Source: Bdellovibrionales bacterium
Lineage (GTDB): Bacteria > Bdellovibrionota > Bdellovibrionia > Bdellovibrionales > UBA1609
DNA: 33,611 nucleotides
Assembly (NCBI GenBank): GCA_020850475.1
Contig: JADZEO010000085.1
Span: 1 to 33,611, forward strand
Direction of reading: 5' to 3'
Under the pieces are notes generated by a model. It saw only the letters and a program-made list of their open reading frames with translations. It was not told the DNA's origin and searched no databases. Made by a program: the position numbers and the translations under genes. Positions 22,588-30,153 of this stretch are shown piece by piece (position 1 is the first letter of the stretch; every line of letters begins with the position of its first letter).

Positions 22588-22989
22588 TTACATACAACGT
22601 CTTAACACTGGCTCCTCATTCAGCTTTAAGCTGTAGCGCTCGGCACGTTCCTTGCCGATTTTGGAAGTAAAAGTCATCACACCTTTTTTGCGGTCAATAC
22701 TGGCCTTGTAGGTGGCGGCATACCTTGGCGGACGATATCCCGGAGGCGGGCGAACTCCCGTGTGGCGCACCAAAGTGCCTTTGACGTTAATCTTACTCTT
22801 GGTTTGCGGCCAATCTTTGGGCTCAACCCAGCCAGCGGCACAATCAAACTGAATCCGAGCACTTCCATCATCTAAGAGAAGCACTTCGATTCCTTCTCCT
22901 CCCCACTGTTCAACCACCGTGGGAGCAGGCTCGGCTGAACCGGCAGCTGTCACCATGACCAACGCAACTAACGCCAAGAATTTTTTCAT
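22588..22989 (-). CDS. Small secreted protein of a widespread uncharacterised family
   Basis: 133 residues. Signal peptide at 1-19 (KKFLALVALVMVTAAGSA). The mature part has EQWGGEGIEVLLLDDGSARIQFDC, then GTLVRHTGVRPPPGYRPPRYAATYKASID. I recall similar WGG...(I/L)...D.GA.I.(F/Y)DCA...G...R..G patterns in many bacterial hypothetical proteins, all beta-rich. The two mature cysteines may form a disulfide. Function unknown. It converges on the CPBP gene with 22 nt between stops and no terminator. Confidence 0.7.
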   Translation of the reverse strand: MKKFLALVALVMVTAAGSAEPAPTVVEQWGGEGIEVLLLDDGSARIQFDCAAGWVEPKDWPQTKSKINVKGTLVRHTGVRPPPGYRPPRYAATYKASIDRKKGVMTFTSKIGKERAERYSLKLNEEPVLRRCM

Positions 22990-23354
22990 TAGATACCCCT
23001 TTTTCTATTCGCGACCACAACCTCTTCTTAGAACGCGAGCGGGATTTTCGATAATGAAATGACTTTTTCCTAATTTTTGCAGACTTCGAAATTTTCACGG
23101 AGAGCAGATTTTTCTTCACCTCAAGGGGGCTGGGCCAGTTCTTTGTCTCAAAGTGAGACAGCGGCCCCTTTGCGGGGGCCGAGATTTCATTGGCAAATTC
23201 ACTTTGTTAGCAAGCCCGCACTTTTGCCTATCAGGCCACTCCAGGTAGCCCGCCATTTAGCCGAAAGTAATGGTAAAATAATGAGGTTCTCTGGCGGTAA
23301 TTTGTTAGTCATCCCCGTGGCTTAATTAACCTCTGGGGTTTTACGGGCGAGGGT
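22990..23354. other. 365-bp intergenic gap with two adjacent perfect hairpins
   Basis: No credible gene. TGTCTCA-AAG-TGAGACA (23144-23160) is followed by CGGCCCC-tttgcg-GGGGCCG (23162-23181). The second lacks a T-tract on either strand. Further on, an imperfect CCCC...GGGG pairing (about 23313-23338) precedes TTTT just before the subtilase start. Confidence 0.5.
23144..23160. promoter_or_regulatory. Perfect 7-bp palindrome, operator candidate shared with 8047-8063
   Basis: TGTCTCA-AAG-TGAGACA. It agrees at 14 of 17 bases with the site in front of the sigma-54 promoter of the first PilZ gene, which suggests a common regulator. No -24/-12 pair with 10-nt GG-GC spacing was found between it and the subtilase start at 23355. 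Confidence 0.4.
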
Positions 23355-24977
23355 ATGTCGGGCAAAAGAAGACTCCCAGTTTTTGTAGTTTCAATACCCA
23401 TTTTGTTGTTGGGTGTTCTGGGTGCATTTAACTCTTGCGAAGGTAAGTTTAAACCTCACGCCCAAGCCTGTTTACCGGGTGGCGGCGGATTGGTACGAAA
23501 GCTCGATTCTCCTCTGCTTGACCCCGCTTACAATTCCCCCTTTGCTCTCGGCAAAGTTCAACTCGGTGAGTACCGAATTCAAAGTGGCGGGACCCAGGTT
23601 CTAACCAAGACCAGTGGCAATCCCACTACCCTACCTGCCGGAACTCAGCTCGTCGCTTCCGTCAAAACGGCCTGTTTGGCCGACCTCCGTGACCAAAATC
23701 AGTTTCCACCCCCATTGAGCGTGGAAGTGGCGGACGGACGTGAACTCCTGCCCGAATTAGACAAACAGGCCTTTTCGTTTATTACCACGACGGATCTTAA
23801 TGTGGCTGAACTCGAAGCTGAGGCCGCCGAGGATCCCTGTTTAGTGGGCTTAAGTTACAACCGGACTTATCGGTTTCAAGCCAACCTCAACGACCCGGGT
23901 GCCTTTTATCAGCAACACTTGGCCTCACTTAATTTACCCTCGGCCTTTGATTCCTTTTACCACCCTGAGTTTGGGATGCCCCGAGTGTACAACGGCAAAG
24001 AAGCCATTATTGCGGTTGTCGATACCGGTGTTGACTACAATCACCCAGACATTTCGTCGCGAATGTGGCGCCACAAAGATGGGATCGGTATTGATGCGAC
24101 CACCATCGGCACCGGCCTCGTCGACTATAACCCGATGGACAACTCACCGATTTCGCACGGCACGCACGTCACTGGCTTGGCCGCGGCCGCCGGCGACAAT
24201 GGTGTGGGAGTCACGGGCGCAATGCCGTTTTTTGCTAAGATCATGGCCATCCGCGTGTTCCGCAAGAATGGCAGTAACTTTGAAACCACGAGTGAGATCG
24301 TCGCCAACGGTATTGCCTTTGCGCGGCTCAATGGTGCTGATGTTATTAATCTCAGCTTAGGCCGACTGACCAATGGCCCCGACAGCGACCCCTTCTACTT
24401 GGATGCGATCACCGAAGCCGTCAACGCTGAGATCGTGGTGGTGTCAGCCATTGGCAACGCCACCGGCAGCTCGCCGGCACAAGAGGTCAATGGCTCCACT
24501 TTCACTTCACTGCCCGGCATGTACGGCGAAGCCTTGGCCGGGATGATTACCATTGGCTCAGTCAACAGCAAGACCAACCAGTGGAGTACCTTTAGCCATT
24601 TCAGCACCAAGTATGTCGAGCTCGGTGCCCCGGGTGCGGAAGATGGCACGACGGGACTTTACTCCACGACCACTCCGGTCGCCTTCCATCAAAATCAACT
24701 CTATGCCCGGCTTTCCGGCACCTCCATGTCGGCACCGCTGGTGTCAGGTGCTGCGGCCCTCGTCATTGGCCTCATTCGCAACACCTACGGCAATAAGCCC
24801 AAAGCCGCCGAGGTGGAGAGGCTTCTCACCGAAGGTGCGGCCCAGGAACCTGGCCTTAACCCGTACTTTAAAGGTGGGCGGCGGTTGGATATGAATCTTT
24901 TGGTTAAGAAGGTTCACCGCGACTACCCCGAAACCATTGGGCAGTCTCAGGGCTTTTCATCACTGGGTTGCAACTAA
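23355..24977 (+). CDS. Subtilisin-family (S8) serine protease, probable lipoprotein
   Basis: 540 residues. The signal peptide ends AFNSC (Cys28), an atypical lipobox. A propeptide-like region lies at about 60-205. The peptidase domain spans about 210-520 with the triad in order: VVDTGVD (Asp223), SHGTHVTG (His268) and SGTSMSAPLVSG (Ser457); Asn368 in SAIGNAT fits the oxyanion hole. An extracytoplasmic protease, perhaps for prey-protein or envelope turnover if the host is predatory (inference). GAGG lies very close to ATG 23355. Its last 18 nt overlap the end of the convergent PTPS-like gene. Confidence 0.92.
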   Translation: MSGKRRLPVFVVSIPILLLGVLGAFNSCEGKFKPHAQACLPGGGGLVRKLDSPLLDPAYNSPFALGKVQLGEYRIQSGGTQVLTKTSGNPTTLPAGTQLVASVKTACLADLRDQNQFPPPLSVEVADGRELLPELDKQAFSFITTTDLNVAELEAEAAEDPCLVGLSYNRTYRFQANLNDPGAFYQQHLASLNLPSAFDSFYHPEFGMPRVYNGKEAIIAVVDTGVDYNHPDISSRMWRHKDGIGIDATTIGTGLVDYNPMDNSPISHGTHVTGLAAAAGDNGVGVTGAMPFFAKIMAIRVFRKNGSNFETTSEIVANGIAFARLNGADVINLSLGRLTNGPDSDPFYLDAITEAVNAEIVVVSAIGNATGSSPAQEVNGSTFTSLPGMYGEALAGMITIGSVNSKTNQWSTFSHFSTKYVELGAPGAEDGTTGLYSTTTPVAFHQNQLYARLSGTSMSAPLVSGAAALVIGLIRNTYGNKPKAAEVERLLTEGAAQEPGLNPYFKGGRRLDMNLLVKKVHRDYPETIGQSQGFSSLGCN

Positions 24978-25388
24978 GTCCACCCAATCATCCTCGCCCT
25001 GCCGCAAACGAATTCCCGCCAACCGATGACCCAAGTGGTTTTGAAGCTCAGCAAAGCAAAATTGCGCGATATTCTCAAGGGTCGGAACTCGATTTGCGAA
25101 GGCCGGTACATTGTACGCCAAATGCTGGCGATCAAGCTGCTTCACCACTATACTCAGCACCCGTTCCACATCGGTGAGATTCACCACCAAACCCGAAACG
25201 GGATCGCGCTCTCCCTCCACTCGGACTTCGAGTACAAAACTGTACCCATGACCATAGGGTTGACTATGAGCTCCAAAAACCTCACGGTTTCGTTCCTCCG
25301 TCCACGATTGCCGCGCATAGCGAATGCCACTGCTAAAAAAGGCTTTGCGCGCTAAAATAAGATGAGGAAATTTCGTCGCTTGGCTCAA
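24960..25388 (-). CDS. 6-pyruvoyl-tetrahydropterin synthase/QueD-like protein with degenerate active site
   Basis: About 142 residues. The fold is recognisable: ARKAFFSSGIRYA, FGAHSQPYGHGYSFVLEVRVEG, DPVSGLVVNLTDVERVL, LDRQHL and VPTLENIAQF align with family blocks FSAAHRL, CxxxHGHxY, TGMVxDL, LDHKxL and PTxEN. Against those blocks the catalytic Cys is His41, the first zinc His is Ile22 or nearby, and the last His of HGH is Tyr49. Zinc binding and the known pterin reactions are therefore doubtful. Start: TTG 25388 with GGGAG 6 nt upstream; the frame stays open to 25661, but that would overlap the divergent gene and its promoter. It ends inside the convergent subtilase gene. Confidence 0.75.
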   Translation of the reverse strand: MSQATKFPHLILARKAFFSSGIRYARQSWTEERNREVFGAHSQPYGHGYSFVLEVRVEGERDPVSGLVVNLTDVERVLSIVVKQLDRQHLAYNVPAFANRVPTLENIAQFCFAELQNHLGHRLAGIRLRQGEDDWVDLVATQ

Positions 25389-25432
25389 CAACTTCTCCCA
25401 TTTTCCGAGGGGTTTGCCGTCTGTCCCGGCGC

Positions 25433-25461
25433 TTGACTCTAGTCTAGGTCTATCAAACAAT
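25433..25461 (+). promoter_or_regulatory. Sigma-70-type promoter of the carboxypeptidase gene
   Basis: TTGACT (25433-25438), 17-nt spacer, AACAAT (25456-25461). Expected start of transcription near 25468. Confidence 0.45.
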
Positions 25462-25482
25462 GAATAGGAATTTTTTGCATCA

Positions 25483-26535
25483 ATGACGATGCGTGAGGAA
25501 ACCTTTGCGAGCATGCCGTTAAAGTTGCTTTTACTATTGGTTCTCAATTTGTCGCTGATTGCTTGTTCAGCTCCATCGGTGGTAACGAGCGAGGGCGGAT
25601 CTTCATCAGACTCCTTGGTGAAGGTCGCACCCAGCCCCGAGCCCCAGCCCGATTCCAACACAGCGGCTCAGAGTGCGCCTTTGGCTCCAGTGGCACCGAC
25701 GCCTCCACCAACCAACGCCCCCTCCTCGAGCGAAAGTTCCTTCACCCCGTCAGAGGCCAGTTCACTGTGTGTCGAATCCCTTAAAGCCATGGCAGGAAAG
25801 TTTGCGGAAACCGACCTCGTTGAAGCCTGTCAAGCGGCCGCGATATTTTCAGGCTGCGCCAGTGAACAGCAGAGACCCATCTTTCATTTTGATAAATCAG
25901 GCAGTGACCCCAAGGGCAAACGCATACTTGCTTTAAGCCTCATTCATGGTGACGAACTTCCGAGTGGAACAGTTGCCCGAGCCTGGATGACCCGTCTCAA
26001 TCGGCTCTCCCCTCGTAACACCTGGCGGGTCATCCCCGTCGTCAATCCGGACGGGCTCAAAAAAGGGACGCGGACAAACTCCCGAGGCGTGGACGTCAAT
26101 CGCAACTTTCCGACCAAGGCCTGGGATGATGAAGCTTTGCAAAAGTGGAAGTCGGTAACCAACGAAGACCCTCGCCGCTATCCAGGACCGCACGCCGCCA
26201 GTGAGTCTGAAACCCGTTGCATGATGAAGCACATTGACGACTTTAAGCCGGATTTTATTGTGTCCATCCATACCCCGTTAGGTGTTTTGGATTTTGACGG
26301 CCCGAAGGTGGACTTCCCTCAGTTTAAACCACTCCCCTGGATCTCGTTGGGTAATTTCCCCGGGAGTTTGGGGCGGTATATGTGGAAGGACCATAATGTG
26401 CCGGTCTTGACCATTGAGCTCAAAGGTCCTTTGGGAGTGCGACACCTGGAACAATTTGACCAGCTTCAAGATATTTCAGGAACAGTGGCCATTCAGGCCA
26501 ACGAAGCCAAATCCAAATCAACCAATAAAGATTAG
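25483..26535 (+). CDS. M14 zinc carboxypeptidase lipoprotein, MpaA-like
   Basis: 350 residues from ATG 25483, or 340 from ATG 25513, which gives a more normal signal (MPLKLLLLLV). Neither has a well-placed Shine-Dalgarno. Lipobox LIAC (Cys28), then a Ser/Pro-rich linker to about 90. Catalytic domain about 130-340: HGDE (His155, Glu158 as zinc ligands), NPDGL, RGVDVNRNFP (Arg201, Asn206, Arg207), SIHTP (His263, third ligand) and TIELKG (Glu312, general base). This small M14 type is typical of murein-peptide amidase MpaA, which releases mDAP from the tripeptide; a periplasmic version would act on wall peptides. A third wall-active enzyme in the window. Confidence 0.85.
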   Translation: MTMREETFASMPLKLLLLLVLNLSLIACSAPSVVTSEGGSSSDSLVKVAPSPEPQPDSNTAAQSAPLAPVAPTPPPTNAPSSSESSFTPSEASSLCVESLKAMAGKFAETDLVEACQAAAIFSGCASEQQRPIFHFDKSGSDPKGKRILALSLIHGDELPSGTVARAWMTRLNRLSPRNTWRVIPVVNPDGLKKGTRTNSRGVDVNRNFPTKAWDDEALQKWKSVTNEDPRRYPGPHAASESETRCMMKHIDDFKPDFIVSIHTPLGVLDFDGPKVDFPQFKPLPWISLGNFPGSLGRYMWKDHNVPVLTIELKGPLGVRHLEQFDQLQDISGTVAIQANEAKSKSTNKD

Positions 26536-26622
26536 AGGCTATTGGCGTTTCATCTAGCTACTGCGGATAACGACCTGCGGACTCGGTGATCCAAAGACGA
26601 GCGAGGACGACAAAAAATCTGA

Positions 26623-27036
26623 TTATTTGAGATTAAGGGGGCCAAAAAAATGGGGGCAGAGCTCGCCCACGGTTTGCGCAATCTCTTTCCCCTTGAGGTT
26701 GGCTAAAATAACCGGAACCGCGGGCTCGGCAAACTCACTCACCACTTGACGGCACATTCCACATGGCGGCCAAGGCTGATCGCTATCAGTAACTACGACG
26801 AGGGCGGCAATCTTCTTTGCCCCCTCACTCACCGCTTTCCAAATCGCCACGCGCTCAGCGCAAACCGTCCCGCCGTAAGAGGCGTTTTCGACATTGCAGC
26901 CCCCATAGACTTTACCGTTATCCATGAGCACACTAGCGCCCACCTTGAAGCCACTATAGGGGCTATGAGAATGACGGCGGGCCTCAGTGGCTGAATTTAT
27001 CATTTGTGCTTTTATTTTTGGATCAAGGTTCGCCAC
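26623..27036 (-). CDS. cdd: Cytidine deaminase
   Basis: 137 residues. Zinc site TVCAERVA (Cys59, catalytic Glu61) and PPCGMC (Cys92, Cys95); HSPYSGFKVGA and NVENASYGG bind the nucleoside. Deaminates cytidine and deoxycytidine to uridine forms in pyrimidine salvage; the small size fits the tetrameric class. Start: GTG 27036 has AGGAG about 6 nt upstream; TTG 27039 directly before it is too close. Last gene of the run that includes apt, 46-49 nt after it. Confidence 0.95.
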   Translation of the reverse strand: MANLDPKIKAQMINSATEARRHSHSPYSGFKVGASVLMDNGKVYGGCNVENASYGGTVCAERVAIWKAVSEGAKKIAALVVVTDSDQPWPPCGMCRQVVSEFAEPAVPVILANLKGKEIAQTVGELCPHFFGPLNLK

Positions 27037-27085
27037 CAAATACTCCTCGAATCACGCGCCCTCACCGCCGAGAGGACTCTCGTCT

Positions 27086-27610
27086 TCAATAACGAATTAA
27101 GGCCTGATAGGGGGCGGAAAGCTTGGTTCCACCTGCTAAAAAACTGACTTCCATAAGAAATCGATGCCCCAAAACCGTGGCTCCGCACTTTCGCACGAGG
27201 GTTTCAGCCGCATGGGCGGTCCCGCCCGTGGCTAAAACATCATCAACTATGACGACTCGCGACTCTGCCTTTAAGGCGTCAGCATGAATTTGCAGAGTGT
27301 CGGTGCCGTACTCCAACGCGTACGAATGGCTGACCGTTGCCCTTGGCAGTTTTCCCGGTTTGCGAGCGAGAACCAAACCAACTTCACGATGTTGGGCGAC
27401 CGCAGCGGCCAAAATAAAACCACGGCTTTCAATCCCCACGAGGTGAGTCGTCGCGGGTGGTAGACTTTCCGCCAAATGCCGAGCCAGCGAAACGAAGGCT
27501 TGGTTATTTTGCATAATGGGCGTGATGTCTTTGAACATGACACCCTTCTTCGGAAAGTCCGGGACATCTTGAATGAGACTCGCGATTTGTTCGATCGACC
27601 AAGTATTCAT
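27086..27610 (-). CDS. apt: Adenine phosphoribosyltransferase
   Basis: 174 residues, the normal length. ESRGF (61-65), RKPGKLP (83-89) and the PRPP-binding motif VVIVDDVLATGGTA (119-132) are diagnostic. Converts adenine and PRPP to AMP in the cytoplasm. ATG 27610 with GAGGGGAG upstream is preferred to the frame's first codon at 27640, which would overlap the preceding gene. It is 17 nt after the lipoprotein gene and upstream of cdd. A salvage pair fits an organism that reuses host nucleobases and nucleosides (inference). Confidence 0.96.
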   Translation of the reverse strand: MNTWSIEQIASLIQDVPDFPKKGVMFKDITPIMQNNQAFVSLARHLAESLPPATTHLVGIESRGFILAAAVAQHREVGLVLARKPGKLPRATVSHSYALEYGTDTLQIHADALKAESRVVIVDDVLATGGTAHAAETLVRKCGATVLGHRFLMEVSFLAGGTKLSAPYQALIRY

Positions 27611-27627
27611 CACTACTCCCCTCTCAA

Positions 27628-28131
27628 TCAAAACTTCCACTCTTGAAATCCCTTGGCTTGGGCCTTGGCCAAATCTTCAGACTTGATCTCAAAAACATTG
27701 GCCCGACCCGTGGCGGCTCCACAGACCTGAATGTGCATCAACCCATCCATTTTGTTTTCTTTTGAAAAGATCTTAATGCCCTGAAGCTCCTTCGCCATTG
27801 TTTCAGGCGGAACTCCGGCTGCGGCTCCACACTGTTTGCTGCCGTCGTATTTATAAACGAACACCCGCTTCTCCACCGGAGGAAAGCTCCCTTGGCCCAC
27901 CTTCTCCTCAGGCTTGGCCGCCGCGGCCTCGGGCGGAGTACTCGCCGTTACTGGCCCTTGTGGGGTCACCATCGTCCCATCGCGCCGACAATTGCCCGCC
28001 ACACAGCCCACCAATCCTGCGAAGACAAGCCCCGCGCCAAGCACTCGTAATAATGTAAAGAAAAGCGAGAACCCAAACACCGCGGAGTGCCTCTTGCTCT
28101 GAACCTTAAAGATTAATCTTCCCATGGCCAT
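27628..28131 (-). CDS. Lipoprotein of unknown function
   Basis: About 167 residues from ATG 28131; ATG 28125 is possible. Hydrophobic segment 19-42 ending LVGC (Cys43), a perfect lipobox, though the n-region is long. A Pro/Ala-rich linker, then a small C-terminal domain (VFVYKYDGSKQCG, MDGLMHIQVCGAATGRANVFEI) with two cysteines. I do not recognise the family. It overlaps the end of bamB by about 19 nt and precedes apt by 17 nt, so it lies inside the operon. The link to BamB suggests an outer-membrane role, but this is only context. Confidence 0.6.
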   Translation of the reverse strand: MAMGRLIFKVQSKRHSAVFGFSLFFTLLRVLGAGLVFAGLVGCVAGNCRRDGTMVTPQGPVTASTPPEAAAAKPEEKVGQGSFPPVEKRVFVYKYDGSKQCGAAAGVPPETMAKELQGIKIFSKENKMDGLMHIQVCGAATGRANVFEIKSEDLAKAQAKGFQEWKF

Positions 28132-29258
28132 ACCCGATGCGGCAAATCCCATCCAATCTGCAAGGCATACAAAACGGCATTAGCGGACATAAAATAAATG
28201 TCGCCGGATTCCCCGTCGAGATTAGGAGCCGAGGTGACTCCCCGTCCGGTTTTAAATTCAGAAACATCCTGACCCGTGCGGGCGTCCACCATCTTGAGGC
28301 TCCCGTGGGATTCGCCGTAAACCAGAAGTCCGCGGTACAAGACTGGCGAAGTGGCCACACCTCGGACCCCTTCTTTTGACCACACCACTTTCCCTGAAGC
28401 TTTATCTAAGGCCAACATCTTCCCGGTGGAAGTGCCATAGTAAACAATTTCCTTTTCGATCAGCACGGGCGCGTAGCCGCCCTCTTCGACTCGCCAAAAC
28501 ACGGTGCCATCGCGCGAGTCCAAACAATAAAGGGCCCCATCAAAGCTCGACACAAAAATGCGGTCACCGTCGGCCACGGGGGTCGCATCCACGTCACGAA
28601 ACCGCTTATTTTGATTGAGACTCTGCTCCCAGGTTACGGCCCCTTTGGTCTTATCAAGAGCGACAAAACTGCCGTCGCTGAATCCGACATATAAATTATT
28701 GCCGATGATCAAAGGGCGACTCGCCCCACGGATCGACAACTGACTCGAGTCCATGCGGTTGTAGGTCCAACGCTGTTCACCGGTTTTGGCGTCAAGGGCA
28801 TACAGAACATTATTTCCGGCCAAAAAATAGACGACATCGTTTTCAACCAAGGGCTCGCCCAGAGTCTCAATCCTTACCGGAAAGGACCAAATCGTGACAC
28901 CTGTTTCGGCGTTGACACAGTAAAATTGCCCGTCGCTGGAGCCAAAGTACAGACGACCATCGACCAACTGAGCTCCGCCCTCCACTCCGTCGCGGAGATC
29001 GCGCGCCCACAGAGTCTTTCCCGATTTACGATCATAGCCCACCAGGCGGTCAATCGCGTTGCCCCCGACCACCAGTTTATCGGTCACCACGGGACGCATG
29101 CGATTCATGCGACGAAACTGCAAAAATTCCCCTTGGGGCGTGGAGCGCAGCCAGTGGCGCTTAACGATAAATCGCTTCTTCTCCATATGGGGAGTCGAGG
29201 CACAACCACTGATTACCAGCAAAATTCCTAGGGTCCAGCAAAGTGACCACCCTCGCAT
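28113..29258 (-). CDS. bamB: BamB-like beta-propeller outer-membrane assembly lipoprotein
   Basis: 381 residues. Lipobox ISGC (Cys19). The rest is a PQQ-type propeller: repeats such as GYDRKSGKTLWARDL, CVNAETGVTIWSFPV, ALDAKTGEQRWTYN, CLDSRDGTVFWRVEEG and ALDKASGKVVWSKEG. In the Bam complex this lipoprotein faces the periplasm and helps BamA insert outer-membrane proteins. AAGGAG lies 5 nt before ATG 29258. The neighbouring YfgM-like gene 25 nt upstream gives the same order as in E. coli (yfgM-bamB), which supports the call. Signs of family: size close to E. coli BamB (392). Confidence 0.9.
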   Translation of the reverse strand: MRGWSLCWTLGILLVISGCASTPHMEKKRFIVKRHWLRSTPQGEFLQFRRMNRMRPVVTDKLVVGGNAIDRLVGYDRKSGKTLWARDLRDGVEGGAQLVDGRLYFGSSDGQFYCVNAETGVTIWSFPVRIETLGEPLVENDVVYFLAGNNVLYALDAKTGEQRWTYNRMDSSQLSIRGASRPLIIGNNLYVGFSDGSFVALDKTKGAVTWEQSLNQNKRFRDVDATPVADGDRIFVSSFDGALYCLDSRDGTVFWRVEEGGYAPVLIEKEIVYYGTSTGKMLALDKASGKVVWSKEGVRGVATSPVLYRGLLVYGESHGSLKMVDARTGQDVSEFKTGRGVTSAPNLDGESGDIYFMSANAVLYALQIGWDLPHRVWPWED

Positions 29259-29283
29259 GTTCTCTCCTTGAACGAGAAATCCG

Positions 29284-30051
29284 TCAGCGACTGGCGGATG
29301 ATTTTTCCATACTCAACAAACGTAAATAAGCCTTGGCGGTTTTCCCCGCATCGGTGGTCGAAAATTCCTGACTGGCGCGATTGTAATGCTCACGAGCTTG
29401 ATCCACATTGCCCAGCATCTCCTCCGTCAATCCCAATTTGAGCACCGCTTCGGCGTGCAAAAACTGCGCGGTCGAGTCACCAACGACCAAGTTGAACTCG
29501 CGTTTGGCATCCTCATGCTTGTTGAGTGCCGCCAATGCGGTCCCCAATTGCATGTGTAACAATCCATAAAAGGTGCTGCCTTGGCGCGTGTTCCCAAGTT
29601 GTTGAGTCAAAAGCGCATGCGCCTTTTCAAACTCTTGGTAGTCCATATAAAGAGCCGCGAGATGGATCGCACTGATCGCGGCGGCCTTGCTGCCGGCCAA
29701 TTCGCCGATCTTTGCTTGGTATTCATCGACCAGAGGACCATAATCAGTCGCCAAAACACGGTCCGCACGAGCCTCTTTTTTAGCGACCTTTTCTTGCTCT
29801 GCCTTCGCAATTTCATCCTGCTTCTTTTTTACTTTGGCTTCGATCGCATAAAGCGCGTTTTGGGCCGACCGCTCCCGATACAAAGTCCACTGCTCCCAAC
29901 CCACCAAACCTGCACCAATCAAGAGTGCCGCACTCAAGGTACCAAAGACCGTCACCTTGTGCTTCTCAATCCAACGTCCCAGTTTATCGGATGTCGCAAT
30001 AAAGGCATCCGGACCCTTAATGTCTTCTTTTGTCAGCTTTTTGCTCACCAC
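29284..30051 (-). CDS. YfgM-like membrane-anchored TPR protein
   Basis: 255 residues. A short cytoplasmic N-terminus, one membrane helix at about 34-52 (VFGTLSAALLIGAGLVGWEQW), a Lys/Glu coiled coil (about 60-95), then TPR-type helices (HLAALYMDYQEFEKAHALLTQ, LGTALAALNKHEDAKREF, LKLGLTEEMLGNVDQAREHY). E. coli YfgM has the same layout, binds the SecYEG translocon and links it to periplasmic chaperones. Start: GTG 30051 or the adjacent GTG 30048, both after GAGG. First gene of the operon with bamB, lipoprotein, apt and cdd. Confidence 0.82.
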   Translation of the reverse strand: MVSKKLTKEDIKGPDAFIATSDKLGRWIEKHKVTVFGTLSAALLIGAGLVGWEQWTLYRERSAQNALYAIEAKVKKKQDEIAKAEQEKVAKKEARADRVLATDYGPLVDEYQAKIGELAGSKAAAISAIHLAALYMDYQEFEKAHALLTQQLGNTRQGSTFYGLLHMQLGTALAALNKHEDAKREFNLVVGDSTAQFLHAEAVLKLGLTEEMLGNVDQAREHYNRASQEFSTTDAGKTAKAYLRLLSMEKSSASR

Positions 30052-30083
30052 GCTACCTCGTATGATTCTTAAGTCTGGGGCAT

Positions 30084-30113
30084 AGAATAGAACCCAACCA
30101 TCAGAGATGTAAA
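30084..30113 (-). promoter_or_regulatory. Sigma-70-type promoter of the yfgM-like/bamB operon
   Basis: On the minus strand: TTTACA (30113-30108), 18-nt spacer, TATTCT (30089-30084). Expected start near 30077, about 26 nt before the GTG start. Moderate match. Confidence 0.4.
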
Positions 30114-30153
30114 GCCCTGAGTTGGATCCCGGTTCGTGTCGCCAAGCCCGTTT

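Noticed and set aside
23060-23354. c-di-GMP riboswitch in the subtilase leader
   Set aside because: The conserved blocks of GEMM-I were not found despite hairpins and the PilZ-rich context.
25389-25661. Upstream extension of the QueD-like frame
   Set aside because: It would cross the promoter and first codons of the divergent carboxypeptidase gene and adds no family similarity.
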